Positions 11,848-24,230 of a DNA stretch of 64,000 nucleotides are shown here, piece after piece. The position numbers and the translations under genes were made by a program. Origin of the DNA: Hysterangium stoloniferum (lineage: Eukaryota; Basidiomycota; Agaricomycetes; Hysterangiales; Hysterangiaceae). The first letter of the stretch is position 1, and each line of letters begins with the position of its first letter. The stretch spans positions 32,662 to 96,661 of the forward strand of contig WHVD01000246.1 in NCBI GenBank assembly GCA_015178975.1. Direction: 5' to 3'. The notes beneath the pieces are model-generated. The model made no database searches and was not told the origin of the DNA. It saw only the letters and a list, made by a program, of their open reading frames with translations.

Positions 11848-12606
11848 TGTTAGGGCAACACTAACAAGGCTACCAAACACAAGATAAAACACAGAAATAT
11901 GAAGTGAAGAGGGGATAGCTCAATGACAGGGGATATCACACTTGTTTTAGTGGGATTCCCAAGAGATTGAAACTAAAGACTAGCTATGTACATGCCCCCT
12001 ATTTATACTATTTATTTAATATTTAATATTTATTAGAAACTTGAGAAAAATACTAAAAATGGATTGTATGCACCCTACAGTGCATAGCCATGCTTTCGGC
12101 ACTTATGTAAGCCCACCCGGTGCTGTGTAGATCCACATGGCATGCCAGCATTTGCATAGGCTCCGACTGCAGTTGCAGTGCTGATGCACCAGGAGGCCTC
12201 TATGGGCACACAGTGTGAAGCACTGTGTGTCTGTCGGAGCGTAGGCAGCGGCATTGGCCTTGAGTTGGTTGCTATCATCTGGCCGTGCTGATGCTGCGTT
12301 GCATCGTTATATCACTGCACAGCCATATTCAGGATGTAGGCAACACCATCATCATTATGTCAGCACTGTCGCTTGGTTGTGTCACCGCACTGTGCACGCA
12401 TATTGTGACTCTGCGATGCACGCACATTGTGAGTGCACAGTGCACGCATGTGTCACGATGGTGTGACTGCTTTCAATGGTGGTGGTGGCAGCGCAATTAC
12501 ATAATCATTCTCACATCGTGCCTGTCTGCTACATGTAGCTATAATTAAAATAAACTAAAATCCAAAATAAATGGCAAAAATATATATTATATATATTGCC
12601 CTGACA
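11848..12606. repeat. Solo LTR-I in Gyp-1 pol
   Basis: A 759-bp insertion with a perfect duplication TCATC (11843-11847 and 12607-12611). It has 11-bp inverted ends TGTTAGGGCAA / TTGCCCTGACA with one mismatch. The middle (about 12070-12500) is unusually GC-rich, with repeated GCAC/GTGC words. No coding domain is recognised. A solo LTR is the best reading because of the TG...CA ends and 5-bp duplication. Confidence 0.85.
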
Positions 12607-14341
12607 TCATCAAGTCTAATGAAACCATGCTGGTCGAGAGACCACTGGGGTTGACTGGGGTCCATGGGATTGTCAAGGTGTGCTTTAGTTATCAGATCTA
12701 GTGGAATTGCCGATAGAATATCTTAATGTAACTTCTCAATATCCATAATGATAATTCCATGGATGATGGGATGAATGAGACAATGTGGTAAGCTGCTGAT
12801 TTGTGAAAATGGGTTTCAAGTTGTGCAGGTTTACCATGGCATAGTTGTTGCTCCCCTCTTTAGGATAGATGTCCCATTGTCTAGTTAAAGTGTCAGGTTT
12901 GCCACCAAGGTGACTGGGTCAAAAACAGATAATCATATTAAAGGCAGACAGGTATTCAGACCAGTGGGCCTGCCAGTGAATCAAAAGTTTCATGGTTGAA
13001 AAGTATTCCAGGTTCTTGTGATCAGTTACAACATCAACCAGAATTCCTGAGCATGATTTGAAAGCTGAAAAAACTGCTAGGAGTTCCTTGTCATGAATGT
13101 CATAATTGAGCTCTGGTCCAGTGAAAGTCCAGGATAGAAAAGCCATGGGGTGAACTTCTCTGTTGGAGTCCTGGATAGACAGAATGGCTCCAAGTGCATA
13201 GTCTGAGGCATCCATCTCAACAATGAGTGGAATGTCTGGTTTCCAATGTGAATGAATTGGAGCTGAAGAAAAAGAATCTTTTAAAAGATTGAAAGCTTTT
13301 TGACACTTATCATCAAAATTCCATGGAGCACCCTTGCATGTAAGACAAGTAAGGGGGACCATGATTTCGGAATATCCATGGATAAACTATCAGTAAAAAT
13401 TGGCAAAGCTGAGGAAAGATTGTATATCTTTGACTTTTCTGGGTTCTGGCCAATCCTTGATGACTTGTACTTTGGTTATGAAACCTAGATACTCTACAGA
13501 GTCTGTGTCAAAAGTACATTTTTTTCCATTTGCAAATAAACCATGTTGTCTGAGTCTCTGGAGAACTTTGCGGACCTGTTTGTCATGTACTGTGGGGTCC
13601 TCAGAGTAGATAAAAATGTCATCCAAGTAAACAATGATGCATACATCAAGCATGTCAGAGAAAATATCATTAATAAATGTTGAAAAACAGACAGAGCATT
13701 GGTGAGCCCAAAGGGCATCACCAACCACTCAAAGGCCCCATAATGTGTTCTGAAAATGGTTTTCCACTTGTCTCCTGTGGAGATCCAGACCAAATGGTAT
13801 GCATGTTTAAGGTCTATTTTGGTATAAATCTGGGCATTTCATGGAGCATCAAGCAGGTCAGATATAAGTGGGAGTGGATATTTATCCTTCCATGTGACAG
13901 CATTGAGTCCTCTGAAATCAACACATAGCTGAAGGGATCCATCCTTTTTCTTAACAAACAAAACAGGTGCCCCAAAAGAAGACTTTGAGGGTCTGATAAA
14001 ACCTATGGACAAATGTTCATCCAGGAAATCCAAGATTGTGGAAATTTCTGTGGAAGACAGCGGGTAAATACATATGTCCAAGGGGTGGCTGGGTGCCTTC
14101 TTTGAGGTTGATTTTTAAGTCATACTCTCTGTGGGGCAGAAGCTGGTCAGCTTTTCACTTACTAAAAACATCTGCAAAATCATGGTATGTCTCCAGGATG
14201 CCTTCTAGATCAGTGGTTTGCTCAGATGCCAGAGTTGAAAAACAACCAGTTGCTTCATCAATTTTCAAATTGATAGTGAACACCTGGGATCCATCCATTT
14301 TTGTAGCCCTGATAAATGCTGCAGCATTAATGAGAGAAATA

Positions 14342-15910
14342 CAGTAGGCAACAAAACTGTTTGGATGTTTCTTTGTTTTGAAAAGATCCTTTAGCATTAG
14401 CCCAAAATAAATTCTACAAATTCTGAATAAATTGTGATAGATGCTCTAATATCACTAGATGTTGATTACATAACCATGATGTCATATGTCCATTTATGGT
14501 GATTTAATAATAGGATTAATGAAGCTTGTACATCCGAACGGTTTTGTTGCCTGTATTTTAAAAACTCTATATACTAAACTAGTACTTGGTATACCCTCCC
14601 TTGGCCTTAATTACAGCTTCAACTCTTCTAGGCATACTATCTATCAAGTTCTGACTCACTTCCTTTGGTATCTCTTCCCATTCCACTTGACAGTGCTCCC
14701 AAAGCTCCTCCACTTCACTAGGTAGTGTTTCATAGTCAGCTAGCCTCCTTTTCAAGGGTTTAGATCTGGAGACTGTGCTGGCCATTTCATAACAGTGTAG
14801 TCATGGTCATCAAACCACTTTTGAGCTAGTTTGTTAGTATGCTTTGGATCATTATCCTGCTAGAAGATGATATCAGATGGAGTTTTTTTGTAAAACTCAA
14901 GGGATTGCTGAAGTTCATCCTCAAAGATGGAGCAGTAAAGCTGTGAATCCATCTTCCCTTCAATTCTAGTGGCATATCCAATGCCATCCCAAAGTATGCA
15001 GCCCCACACCATCACACTACCACCACCAAACTTCAATGTTCCCTCCACCTGCCTATCAGTCAACCCCTCCCACCACCCTTTTCTACACCCACTTCCTTCT
15101 ATCTGACCCAAGATCATTTATTTTGGTTTCATAAGAGAATACAATTCTCTTCCAGTCCTCCAGAGTGTACTTCTGATGTCCTCCTGTGAGATCATCTCAG
15201 AAGAGGGCACTTCTTCTTCACCACAGGTTTTAGGCCAGCCTTCTGTAAGACACGACAAACAGTTTGGGAGGAGAGGGACTTATTCCTGAAGTGACTTGGT
15301 AACTTACACTGCATTATCAGATTTCTGCCTGCAAATGAGATGCTTAGCATAGCTGATATCAGCATATGTAAGCTTAGTTGGATGACCACCAGAGGACTTG
15401 AAAGCCTCAGGACAGTATTTAGAGTGCATTTTTGAGATAGTTCCAATACTAACACCAGTGGTCTGATGAATAGAGTGCCCAAAGACATTAGAGAGGGGCA
15501 GAGTAATGATGTGTTCATGAATAGCAGGGAGAATAGTGTGCATAGTGAATTGTGGGGACAAGCATGCTAAAAGGCCTTGTATTTATACTTGAATATGAAC
15601 AAATCATGTGACTTTGGGGTTTAAGGTTTATTTTTTAGGTTGTGGAAGTAAAGTCATGTGATCATGAATATTTTTAGACCACTTCTTTGCTCTGTGAATC
15701 TTGGCAACAAAACTGTTCAGATGTACAAGCTTATTAATCCTATTATTACATCACCATAAATGGATATATGACATCATGGTTATGTAATCAACATTTAGTG
15801 ATGTTAGAGCATCTATCATAATTTATTCAGAATTTTTGGAATTTAATTTGGGCTAATGCTAAAGATCTTTTCAAAACAAAGAAACATCCAAATGGTTTTG
15901 TTGCCTACTG
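14342..15910 (-). mobile_element. Tc1/mariner element with long inverted repeats
   Basis: 1569 bp, starting CAGTAGGCAACAAAACTG and ending with the inverse, flanked by TA at 14340-14341 and 15911-15912. The inverted repeats are about 210 bp long. It interrupts the Ala/Pro-rich linker of Gyp-1 pol; removing it joins the reading frame to that of Gyp-4. The transposase is broken. Confidence 0.92.
14579..15543 (-). pseudogene. Tc1 family transposase, dead
   Basis: It starts at MHTILPAI, aligning with the start of the copy at 37374. The N-terminal helix-turn-helix region, GGGSVMVWGC, QDNDPKHT and WPAQSPDLNP blocks are visible. Three defects are clear: the first catalytic Asp is Tyr (SYETK instead of SDETK, near 15125); internal stops and frameshifts occur; and sequence equivalent to the IEHLW block, which carries the catalytic Glu, is deleted after LNP near 14755. 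It ends GGYTKY, as in the other copy. Confidence 0.85.
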
Positions 15911-16482
15911 TAGATGGAGGTGCCATGGGTTCCGGGGAAGCCATGGGTGCCATAGGGATCACAGGGGCCAATGAGGCCACAGGTGCCAGGAAGGCCCTGG
16001 GTGCCATGGAGGCCATGTTGGATACAGTTATCTCAGGAGCTGCAGGTGTCCAGAAAGTTATACTGTTTGATACCCAGTCAATCAACAGATTGTATCGGGT
16101 AAGCCAGTTATGTCCTAGGACAACTGAGCAACTTGACTCTAACTGGGTCACATAGAAAGTGACCAACTGAGATGTTCCACACAGGAACTGGATGGATAAA
16201 TTGCAAGCTTGGGTGATAACCAAATTGCTTGTGCCATCAAAAAGTTGGAGTGGATTTATCAGATAAGTTGACAACAGATTTTTTGTATGAATTTTGTGTC
16301 TAAAAAACAATGAGTCAAAGAATCTATGAGTGCTGAAAAAATGAATTTCGGGATCATATTTGACATAAGTTTAATAAAAAATGAGTCAGAGTTCAAAACA
16401 GTGGATGTGTTGAGACAAGTAAGCTCATGAATGTGCAGAGAGGTAATGCAACCCCCAACCTGTGTGGAGTCTGTGGGGTTGC

Positions 16483-16819
16483 TTACTCTTTTTTCGAGTT
16501 GGAAGCCAGTTTGTCTTTTGATGGGGATTCCATGGAGGAAGTCTTGGCTGTTCAACCTTTTGCAGAGTTTGCTTTTGCCAATGGACATTCCGGAACTCAA
16601 TGACTGGGTTTTCCACACAAGAGACAAAGGCTATTGTCCATATGATGTTGTCTTTCTTGTGGGGTCAGTTTGCCATCAGGTCTGAGCTTGCCTGTAAGGT
16701 CAGGTTTTCTGGTTTGCTTGCTGGACTGCTGACCTTTGTTGTTGTTGTTGGAAGACTTCTTGTCATTCTTCCGATCGGATTGTGTGGAATTTTGGTTGCT
16801 GGTAGATGGGGTGTTGTTG
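16483..16819 (-). pseudogene. gag: Gyp-1 gag, 3' part (zinc knuckle)
   Basis: This is the C-terminal part of gag up to the stop at 16483-16485. It holds the Asn/Ser/Lys-rich stretch, the zinc knuckle C-x2-C-x4-H-x4-C (decayed, one stop inside) and the end SKKE before TAA. Its upstream part is at 39187-40854, separated by Gyp-2. As in Gyp-4, an A6 run lies just before the stop. Confidence 0.88.
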
Positions 16820-17130
16820 TGTTAAGAACTGAAAACTGACTAATGTTGGTAGGCCGATGGGGACCGATCAGAAGGACTTGGCTTCAGCTTATATGCTGCG
16901 CCCTCACAAATATCTGTCGGGTGTCCTTAAATTTTGGACGGGCAAAGACTAGTCCTAACGAGTACCTCTTGGCGAGTTACTGATTGGGACTGAAGGATAA
17001 GTCAAGTGTCAGGCCAAGGGGTTGGGAACCAAGAGTGGGCAAGTGGGATACTTAGTATAAGACTTCTAGAGATGTATGAGGGTATTCTGAGTCGATATTC
17101 TGATTGCCTAGTAACTACAACTACAGCAGG

Positions 17131-19598
17131 TGTCAGGAACCAGAAAGCCCGCTGGCCTCCGGGCCCCCGGACCCCGTCCTACATGCTCCCGACCCTCTAT
17201 ATTGTATAGTAACAACAGGAGTTCCCACAGGAGCCTGCATGTCAACTTGTTTATGCCTGACTCTCTGTACGCACCCCACCTGTCTGCACCTAACCCTCTG
17301 TGTCTCATACACCAGTCCTCGGACTCCACCGGACTCCGGACTCCACTTTATGTACACCCGACACTCTGTGTCTTATGTACCAGTCACCGGACTCCGACCG
17401 GACTCCTGGAACCACTCTAACAGAGCATAGAACCCTGCTCCTGTTATCTGTCTCTGCGTCTCACACACCAGTCATCAGAAAACCCACCGGACTCCACCGG
17501 ACCTCCTGCACATCAAGCCTGTCTATACCCGACACTATCTTGTGCACCAAGTCACCGGACTCTGACCGGACTTCCGGAACCCCTCTAACTGAGCCCCGCT
17601 CCAGTTATGGTTAAATGATGTGTCATGATTTGTTCTCCGCTCCTGTAATGTATTCAGGGGATTCTCTTAGATAGCTCAATATATGCTATAGTGTCACAGA
17701 GCTTCAACAATAAAACAAGCAAAGGTCCAGTAATTTAAATACTGATAGATTAATGAGCTGCGCTATTAAGCTTAAACAACTCAAATCAATGCTTATTTTG
17801 ATTATTGAAAGGTTCAATAGAACTGTGTATGACTCTTTTAGCAAATAAAAGAACTATTCCTTGAGAATAAGGGCTGGAAGCTGAATATATGCGCAGTAAC
17901 TTGGCTGAGACTTCATATAAGAGCTTCGGATTTTTGTATGCTTATTTGTAACTATTAATAGTTATTTAACAAGGTGTTAAATAATTTATTAATAGAGAAA
18001 ATAATGTGTATTGGATTATCTGAGTGCTTGTACTTGATTAATTCAATAAACTTAGGGCTAGGCCTTGAGTAATCTAGTATTGGCAGGGATTTCAGTAAGG
18101 ATACTTAGATACTTATTAGGTTTATTATCTAATTAATAAGCCTAAAGGGTAGCTGTGAGGCTGGGGAACTTAGATGATTAGCTAAGTCCAAGAGTTGCTG
18201 ACAAAGATTCAAGATGCTGCAAGTGTAGGTGCTTGCAGTGAGTGTATCAGACTAAGGCTATTATTGTCCTTAGGATGATGAGGTAAGCTTCTGTGCTGTA
18301 CTGTAAAATATGTGTGTGATAGATTGGTTTTATTGGAAACTTGGCCCTCCTTATATACATTTTGATAACTCAATGATTAGCTAACTATTTAGTTTATGAG
18401 GTCATTAGTTAGATCATAATGACCTCATATTCTACTCATTATTTACCCTTTGTTTATCATGTGATTCCCTTCTCTGAGACAAGGGTTCTAACCTCTTGCT
18501 TGAACAGGAAGGTTCAAGGCCGCGGTCCCGGGATGGAAGCAAACGATGAGTCGGCGGAATCTAATAATGACTCGGGTAGTCACATCCGTGACTTGTGTGA
18601 CATCCCGACACCGGACTGTGACTTGTGTGACATCTTGTAATTGTCACCTGCTGACAAATCATTCCCTCAATCTCAAATTTGAAGCACCGGGCATGAATGA
18701 TGACATAATGTGTTCCTGTGCTTCCACTGGAGGCTTATTTAATAAGTCCCGTGACTAGTGTTACAGTCACTTGTGTGACTAAATGCTAGTCACTAGTGTG
18801 AAAGCAAAGCAATGTGCCGGGCAGTAATAACTAAGTAAATAAAATATAAATAATTAGTTAAAAATTATAATAATTTAATTAAGTAATAATAGCATAATAT
18901 GAGTCCATATATGCTATTATTTATGCGAAGTTAAAAGGAATAAGGCCTATTTTTCACAATAAACATAATAAAAATACAATAAAAATTCGAGAAAATATTA
19001 AGTAATTCACAGAAAATTAAGAGAATATTATGAGATAAGGCTGATACCTCACAGCTCCCGTTCCGTTCTGTCCCTAATTCCCAGTTTAGTATTTACTTGT
19101 TTCGTTTTATGTTTAATAGTTCTGCCTCTCATTAATACCGGATTTGGTATTATTATATTTCACAGTCTATATAAGTCTGCTATATTCATGTACTTAGAAT
19201 ACAGTTTCAATCTCGAACTAGTTTTCCCCCGAACAAGTTTGACCCTTGAACAGTCTCTAGTCCTCTTGTCTGTCTGCACGCTCAATTCCCAGAACTCCCA
19301 CAGGAACTCCGGAATCTATATCTTCCTGTATGCATTCTGTCAGCTTGAAATATGGACACCCGAATGACTGTACGAGGGTGCAGCCTATAAGCTGAAGCCA
19401 AGTCCATCTCAGTCGTTCACCATACTTTCTGATAATTATTCTGATACCACCGTTCCTTGTACTAATATCCCCGGAACGTTCCCGGGACCTATTACCCGGG
19501 GACTCCATGGGACAATTCCCGGAAGCAAGTGTGTGTTCGGAATAGTCACCGGAAACCTCCGTGGGACTATCTGTGGAGTTTTGTTTGGGAACTTAACA
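17131..19598 (+). repeat. Solo LTR-A' nested in LTR-B
   Basis: TGTCAGGAAC...GAACTTAACA, with a perfect duplication GCAGG at 17126-17130 and 19599-19603. It is a diverged relative of LTR-A: it shares short GGACTCC-type repeats, a TATATAAG box near 19169 and the stem-loop box near 19375-19405. LTR-E interrupts it at 17644. Confidence 0.88.
17644..19053 (-). repeat. LTR-E, copy 1 (1.41 kb)
   Basis: TGTAATGTATT...GATACCTCACA, with a perfect duplication GCTCC at 17639-17643 and 19054-19058. It is nearly identical, in inverted orientation, to 27629-29037. The strand follows its TATATAAGG box. Short open frames inside it occur in both copies and look non-coding. Confidence 0.93.
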
Positions 19599-20069
19599 GC
19601 AGGTTCATATACAAGTATTCAGCATCTAGAAAATACTAACTAGGAGAAGAGCGGAAAACATTATTGACAAATAAGCTTGACTAGGAACAGGAAGGTTATG
19701 ATTAGTTCGGAGGCCGTGATTAACTGAGAGTGGGATTACGAGAAAAGGAAATAGTCCAAGGGTTACAAGTATATATAGGCATATGTGAAACATAGAGTAG
19801 AATAGATCATCATAATAAAAAGGACATATCAGAGTATAACCAGATAGTATGAGTATATTTTGACGGGGGCATAAATGGAGTTTGATCACCATGAAAGCAT
19901 ACGTCAGCATCAGGAGACTGACAGTTTCCAATGTGATGACTTGAGCGATAACTTGAAATCTCAATAGGTGGCAATATCCTCCGGGACCGTCAGGTTGTGA
20001 CACAGTCATAACAGTATCCCCCCATTTGGCTGAAATCCCAAGGAGGCCAAAAATCTAGATTCCATACAT

Positions 20070-20138
20070 AAAAAACATGTCAGGTACGGGTGGTGTGTCA
20101 AAACATCATGTGACTCAGTAAAAATTTACATATAAAAA
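20070..20138 (+). promoter_or_regulatory. Promoter of the opposite-strand gene in Gyp-2
   Basis: TATAAAAA at 20131-20138 lies 57 nt before the ATG at 20188. Upstream is a single GTGTGTCAAAACATCATGTGA block, a half version of the tandem repeat in Gyp-1 and Gyp-3. The shared layout in a different LTR family supports a genuine promoter. Confidence 0.5.
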
Positions 20139-20187
20139 TTCAAGGGGTGCTGGTGCTTGATTTTTTACTTCTCTTCCCTCAACCACC

Positions 20188-21173
20188 ATGACCATTGGCT
20201 CGGGGTCAAAGCCCTTCCCGGTTCAGTTAATGGTCGCTCCCATGTCGGCTCCGAGTGGACCATCAAATGCTCAAGAGCATTGACATCTTCTTGAGGAGAG
20301 AAGGAAAGTGTGTGAGGAGAAGGAGCATAAGGAGAAAGAGGAGCTGGCAGCTATAGAGGTGGAGGAGAAGAAACTGGCAGCAGAAGAGGCTGCGCACAAG
20401 CACTGGGATGTGGTGCTTGCGAAGAAAAAACAGTGGGAGGCCGATCGGGCATGAGAGGAGGAGGCGAAGAAGAAGCGGGAGGGTAAAGTAAGTCAGATTC
20501 CCTTTTCTTTTGTGAATTTTGCTGACTTTTTCCACAGTGCAAGGCAGCGATGCCTTCAGAGTCCAATGACAAGGAGGACAAGGAGGGTGAGGAGGGTGTA
20601 CTGGGGCTGTCAAGCCAAGGTGGGTTCGAGTTCCTTAATTTTATAAATTCTTTTTGATTATAGAAACAAAAACAGGCCCCCAAGGTGGGGCCCAAAAATG
20701 ACCCAAAGTGCAACTGGTGCACTAAATGGGGTTGGACTTGCCATCCATGGGCAAGTGGTCAGGGCCACACCTGTCAAGAGTGCACCAACCAAAAGCTTGG
20801 GTGCATATTCCCAGATGCCGATGGGAACGGGTCCTACCAAGAATGGCAGGCCGATGCATTAGAGGAGCAAAATTGCCTCATGCACACCTATTTCTTGGAG
20901 ATGACTCGGTTCTGATTCAAGACACTGTGACAACAAGGTCTGATGACCGAACAACTGCAACTTTTGGACGTGGGGCTGGAGAAACAAACCAGCACCATAG
21001 AGTCTCTTGGGGAGCAACTCAAGCAGTATTTAGAAGTATCAAGTTGCGATGGAGTTGGGCCTGGAGTTGGGGTATTGGAAAAGGTCAGTGAGGAGGTGTC
21101 AGTGGTCATTGGTGAGGGAGAAGGTTTGGAGGCCAGAGAAGAAGGAGAGGTTGTAGAGGAAACCTTTAGGTAG
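20188..21173 (+). pseudogene. Opposite-strand coiled-coil/Zn(II)2Cys6-like gene of Gyp-2
   Basis: Exon 1 is 20188-20487, followed by a GTAAGT...CAG intron of 50 nt, exon 2 from 20538 to about 20619, a second intron, and a last exon from 20664. The N-terminus is a Glu/Lys/Ala-rich coiled coil (about 20280-20480). The last exon has C-x2-C-x6-C-x10-C-x2-C-x6-C (about 20709-20802), which fits the fungal Zn(II)2Cys6 spacing, then a helical acidic tail ending EETFR. Stops at 20281, 20452, 20913 and 20931 are all TGA and can be explained as CGA-to-TGA. It lies between 3' LTR and pol on the opposite strand, as in Gyp-1 and Gyp-3. The donor of intron 2 leaves the frame one base out, so that boundary is uncertain. 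Confidence 0.68.
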
Positions 21174-21311
21174 TAAAAATATAATGGTTTTAAAACAAAC
21201 AAACATAGTGTGAAATCATAAGACATAGTCAGAAAAAGGTTGGGTACCAGTGAGATCACTATGAAGAATTCAAAGGACCAGGTTTGTTCGGATAAGCTTG
21301 ATAAAACCCTT

Positions 21312-21951
21312 TGTGAAGAGTCGATAGATTCTGACCGCTCGATATATGAAGAATAGTGTTTATTCAACTACTATTAGTAAGTATTGACCATTCAGTACAA
21401 TACAGTAGGTTACTAGACTGATAGTACTAGTAGAGAGGTGCACTACATGTCACAAGAGCAACTGTAGAGTTGCTCGTGATGACTAGAACAAAAGAATAGA
21501 AGGGTTGACCTTTACGGTACAACTTGTAGCTAGAAGTGAGAGAGATAATCAGCGAAAGACTGAATATCTAGGGTAGAGAGATAGCAGCACGAGTCGACTA
21601 CAGTGTTGACGAGCGCAAAGACTTGAGAGTGGGACTCGACCTTCACAGTTCAAGTCCAAAGACTATTAGTATGCGAGAAAACACTACCTTTATAGGTAGC
21701 TGAGATGTTACCCTTGACACCTCTCGCTATTTGATGTCTGGATCGTTACAAGGTGGTGTCTGCTGGGTAAAAAGTGTCTTGTCTTCTGGCGCCGAGTGCA
21801 CCCACAGGTATACACAAAGCTTTGAACTAAGAAATAAAGGTACGCTCGAAAAGTATAAGGAATTAAAGAAAGGAAACAATACTAGATAATAATGTACTAT
21901 AATATGTCTAATATTTAACAGCCTGATCATGATATATGCATACCCTTCACA
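21312..21951 (-). repeat. LTR-D, 3' LTR of a D-family insertion
   Basis: 640 bp, TGTGAAGAG...CCCTTCACA. Unlike the solo copies, it is followed at 21954-21960 by a C-run (polypurine tract on the minus strand) and then by a minus-strand reading frame. The same junction sequence (GTGCCCCCCAGTTCGAAG) recurs at 42509-42527. It is therefore the 3' LTR of a longer D element lying to its right. I found no matching target duplication on the far side. Confidence 0.72.
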
Positions 21952-21976
21952 GTGCCCCCCAGTTCGAAGGGATGTG

Positions 21977-24230
21977 CTATACAAGGTGCCGAAGAGCATT
22001 TGGGACGCCACCCCAAGCTTCCTGTGAGGATCCCCCAAGGTCCAAAATGAAGTTTCCCCACCATTCCCTTTTCACTCTGAAGGATTTGGCTATTCTCACC
22101 TGAGCTAAATTACTAGAGTCCCTGTGCAAGGAGTCGGCCCAGCATCTGTAGGCCTTCTCTCTGCAGTGAATGACTGCAGGGACACTAACTGGTGGAGCGG
22201 AAATCTGCACAAGAAGAGGAGCATTAGGAAGGGGAGATGAAGATGCGGGTAGCGGGGCAGGAACATGTGGCTGCGTAGTGGTCTCTGTGGGAGGCATCAG
22301 GGCAAGGGCCTCGAGTAAATCTACAAGGCCAGCGATAGAGAGAACACTCGCTGAGTCTGGGGGTAGACAGTGTGGTTCCACTATGATGTGCTGGAACATA
22401 GAGAGTTTAATCTCCTGAGCTGCTCGTGCAAAGTTCTCCCCCTCCGCAGGATCCTCGAAGGAGAGATAGAAGTCCTCCATAATCTCAGACAATGGAGCAA
22501 GACCATGACAACCCTTAAGGCTCCCTTGAAGGAGTGGTTGCTGGAGTACCAGCACCAGCTGCGATAGCACCCTTCCGACGGGAAACTGTTCAGAAGGGTA
22601 GTTGACAGCTACTCGCGTCCAGAAAGTGGTGCAGATGGGCTCAGTTGGGGGAAGTGAGTTGTCAGGGATGGGAATAGGGGATCACTCTGGGAGAGGGGTG
22701 GTAGCCTTCTGTATCTCCTGTGCCTTTCCGCTCGTCGGGGGAATGATGATGTCTGGTGTAAGAGGGTCCAAGTTGACATCCATTCGCTCCTGTGGATGAT
22801 CATGGATAGGACTACCTAGGGACATGCAATATGAATATAGAGAGTCGGGAGGGATAGCTGGTGACGGCGGAAGTGGGGTTGGTACCGGTATAGCCTTGGG
22901 GGAAGGGGGTAGATGAGGCGCTAGAATCGGGGCCGAGGGTGTGTGTGCTAGGTGGAGGATGGGAGGGGGCCTCGAAGTTGGCGAAGGGTGTGGGACTGGA
23001 GTCAGGGAAGGTTCGCATTCCTGTGACGGTTGACTAGGGTGATGACCCCTCCATACTTTGGATGACGGTTTCCGCGTTTGTTGCTGATTGGGGTCACTGG
23101 TCACGAAGCAAACTTTCGAGGGGAGGAGGAACCCTTCATGACAATCCTCTCCCAGATATCGAATGCTATACACATCATTCCTATCCTCGCCTTCCTCCTC
23201 ATCCTCATCCAAGGAAAAATCGATTGGTCCCCTACGATATCCTTTTTCTCATTGGGTGTTACGACTGGACAATCCTGCCGGACTCCGGGCACTAACCTGT
23301 ACGCCCCCACGCACTACAAGCACCAATTGTCTGTTTATAGGATTTCCTGCCCGGACTCCATACATCAAGACTTGTTACATTTGACCTCATTACGACACAT
23401 ATCAGTTACCGGACTTCCCCTGGACTCTGTCTCTGTCTATGTCCGTCTTTGTCCCACACATCAGTCACCGGACCCCACTTAGAATCCCATCACCACTCTA
23501 ATCAAGCCCCATTCCCGTTTTAGTCAAATGACCTGTCACAATTTAGGACTCCGCTCCCACTCCGTTTCCCGTTATGGGTTATGCTTTGTCACGATTCGGA
23601 CTCCGCTCCATTCCGTTCCGTGCCTAACACCAAACTTGGTGTTTATTATTCCTGTTTTATGTTTTGTTAGTTTCATTTCATCATTACTGGATTTGGTATG
23701 TCATTCACTCCACGGTCTATATAAACTGGCAGATGTTGTACATACAATCCAGTCAGAAAATTAGCTTAGATTCCCCCCAGTAATCTAATAACATTTTCCG
23801 CTCTAAAAACCTACTTGATTCACACCGCTCACACTAGTCGGAGCCCACGGGCTCCGGTGCATCTATCTCTCCCAACTATCTCGACTCACAACCCACGACC
23901 TCTGACCTATGACCTATGACTCACAAACCCCACCCAGACTCCCCGGGATTCCCGTCCACCTGTTTGAAATTGGACAACATGATCTAGCGAGGGCACAGCC
24001 TATAAGCTGAAGCCAAGTCCTACTGGATATCCCGCAGGTTTCTCCGGAGACCCGCCCTGTGTGTGTATCCTAACATTGGGGCAGTGCTTGACCATCCCCT
24101 CGAGTAAGGGTTATCTGGCGCAGCTTAATACACTGAAGCAATTCCCAGTCATAGAAGATGGTGCCCTCCTTTTCTTTCCAGCTCTTGGTTCCGTCGTTCT
24201 AATGCAAGGCATCCCACCCTTGCTATCATC
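21977..24230 (-). pseudogene. Unrecognised proline-rich protein of the D element
   Basis: One minus-strand frame runs from about 24230 to 21977 once the solo LTR-A at 23257-24075 is removed; it is in register across that insertion. It contains WKEKEGTIFYDWELLQ, an acidic DEDEEEGED stretch (about 23190-23212), a long Pro/Ser-rich middle and a folded-looking C-terminal part with REKAYRCWADSL and KREWWGNFILD. TGA stops at 22682-22684 and at the LTR-A junction look like CGA decay. Its end lies about 17 bp before the polypurine tract, so it is the last gene of the D element. I recognise no domain. Confidence 0.5.
23257..24075 (+). repeat. Solo LTR-A
   Basis: 819 bp, TGTTACGACTGG...GTATCCTAACA, with a perfect duplication TTGGG (23252-23256 and 24076-24080). 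Its self-primer word is AGTCAGAAAAT, as in Gyp-4. It interrupts the D-element reading frame. Confidence 0.95.

Larger units (their letters stand above)
9990..16482 (-). pseudogene. pol: Gyp-1 pol remains (protease, RT, RNase H, integrase, chromodomain)
   Basis: Read right to left: a protease with ALIDS-THCFLD (DSG decayed) near 16330-16390; an Ala/Pro-rich linker; RT blocks VDFRGLN near 13920 and [10 protein letters not shown] near 13625; RNase H with MDASDYALGAI near 13200; integrase with SMDFIEHL near 11580; and a chromodomain with EFEISQILD near 10200-10240. Frames are broken by stops and by three insertions: Tc1 at 14342, LTR-I at 11848 and LTR-C at 10767. Order and sequence match the intact Gyp-4 pol and the Gyp-3 pol. 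It is certainly non-functional. Confidence 0.88.
16820..20013 (-). repeat. Gyp-2 3' LTR (LTR-B), interrupted
   Basis: It starts TGTTAAGAACTG and ends GTCATAACA. LTR-A' (17131-19598), which itself contains LTR-E, splits it. Outside it at 20014-20024 is the C-run of the minus-strand polypurine tract. Confidence 0.9.

Noticed and set aside
12075..12548. Cys/His-rich frames around 12075-12548
   Set aside because: They come from repetitive GCAC/GTGC words in LTR-I, with no consistent zinc-binding spacing.
17104..17614. Several overlapping Pro/Ser/Thr-rich frames of about 100 aa on both strands
   Set aside because: They lie inside LTR-A' and arise from its GGACTCC-type repeats. Similar frames appear in every LTR-A copy in shifting registers.
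18419..18758. Two frames with identical copies at 27924-28263, apparently conserved proteins
   Set aside because: Identity only reflects the two nearly identical LTR-E copies. The frames are low in complexity, lie inside an LTR and are lost in the third copy.
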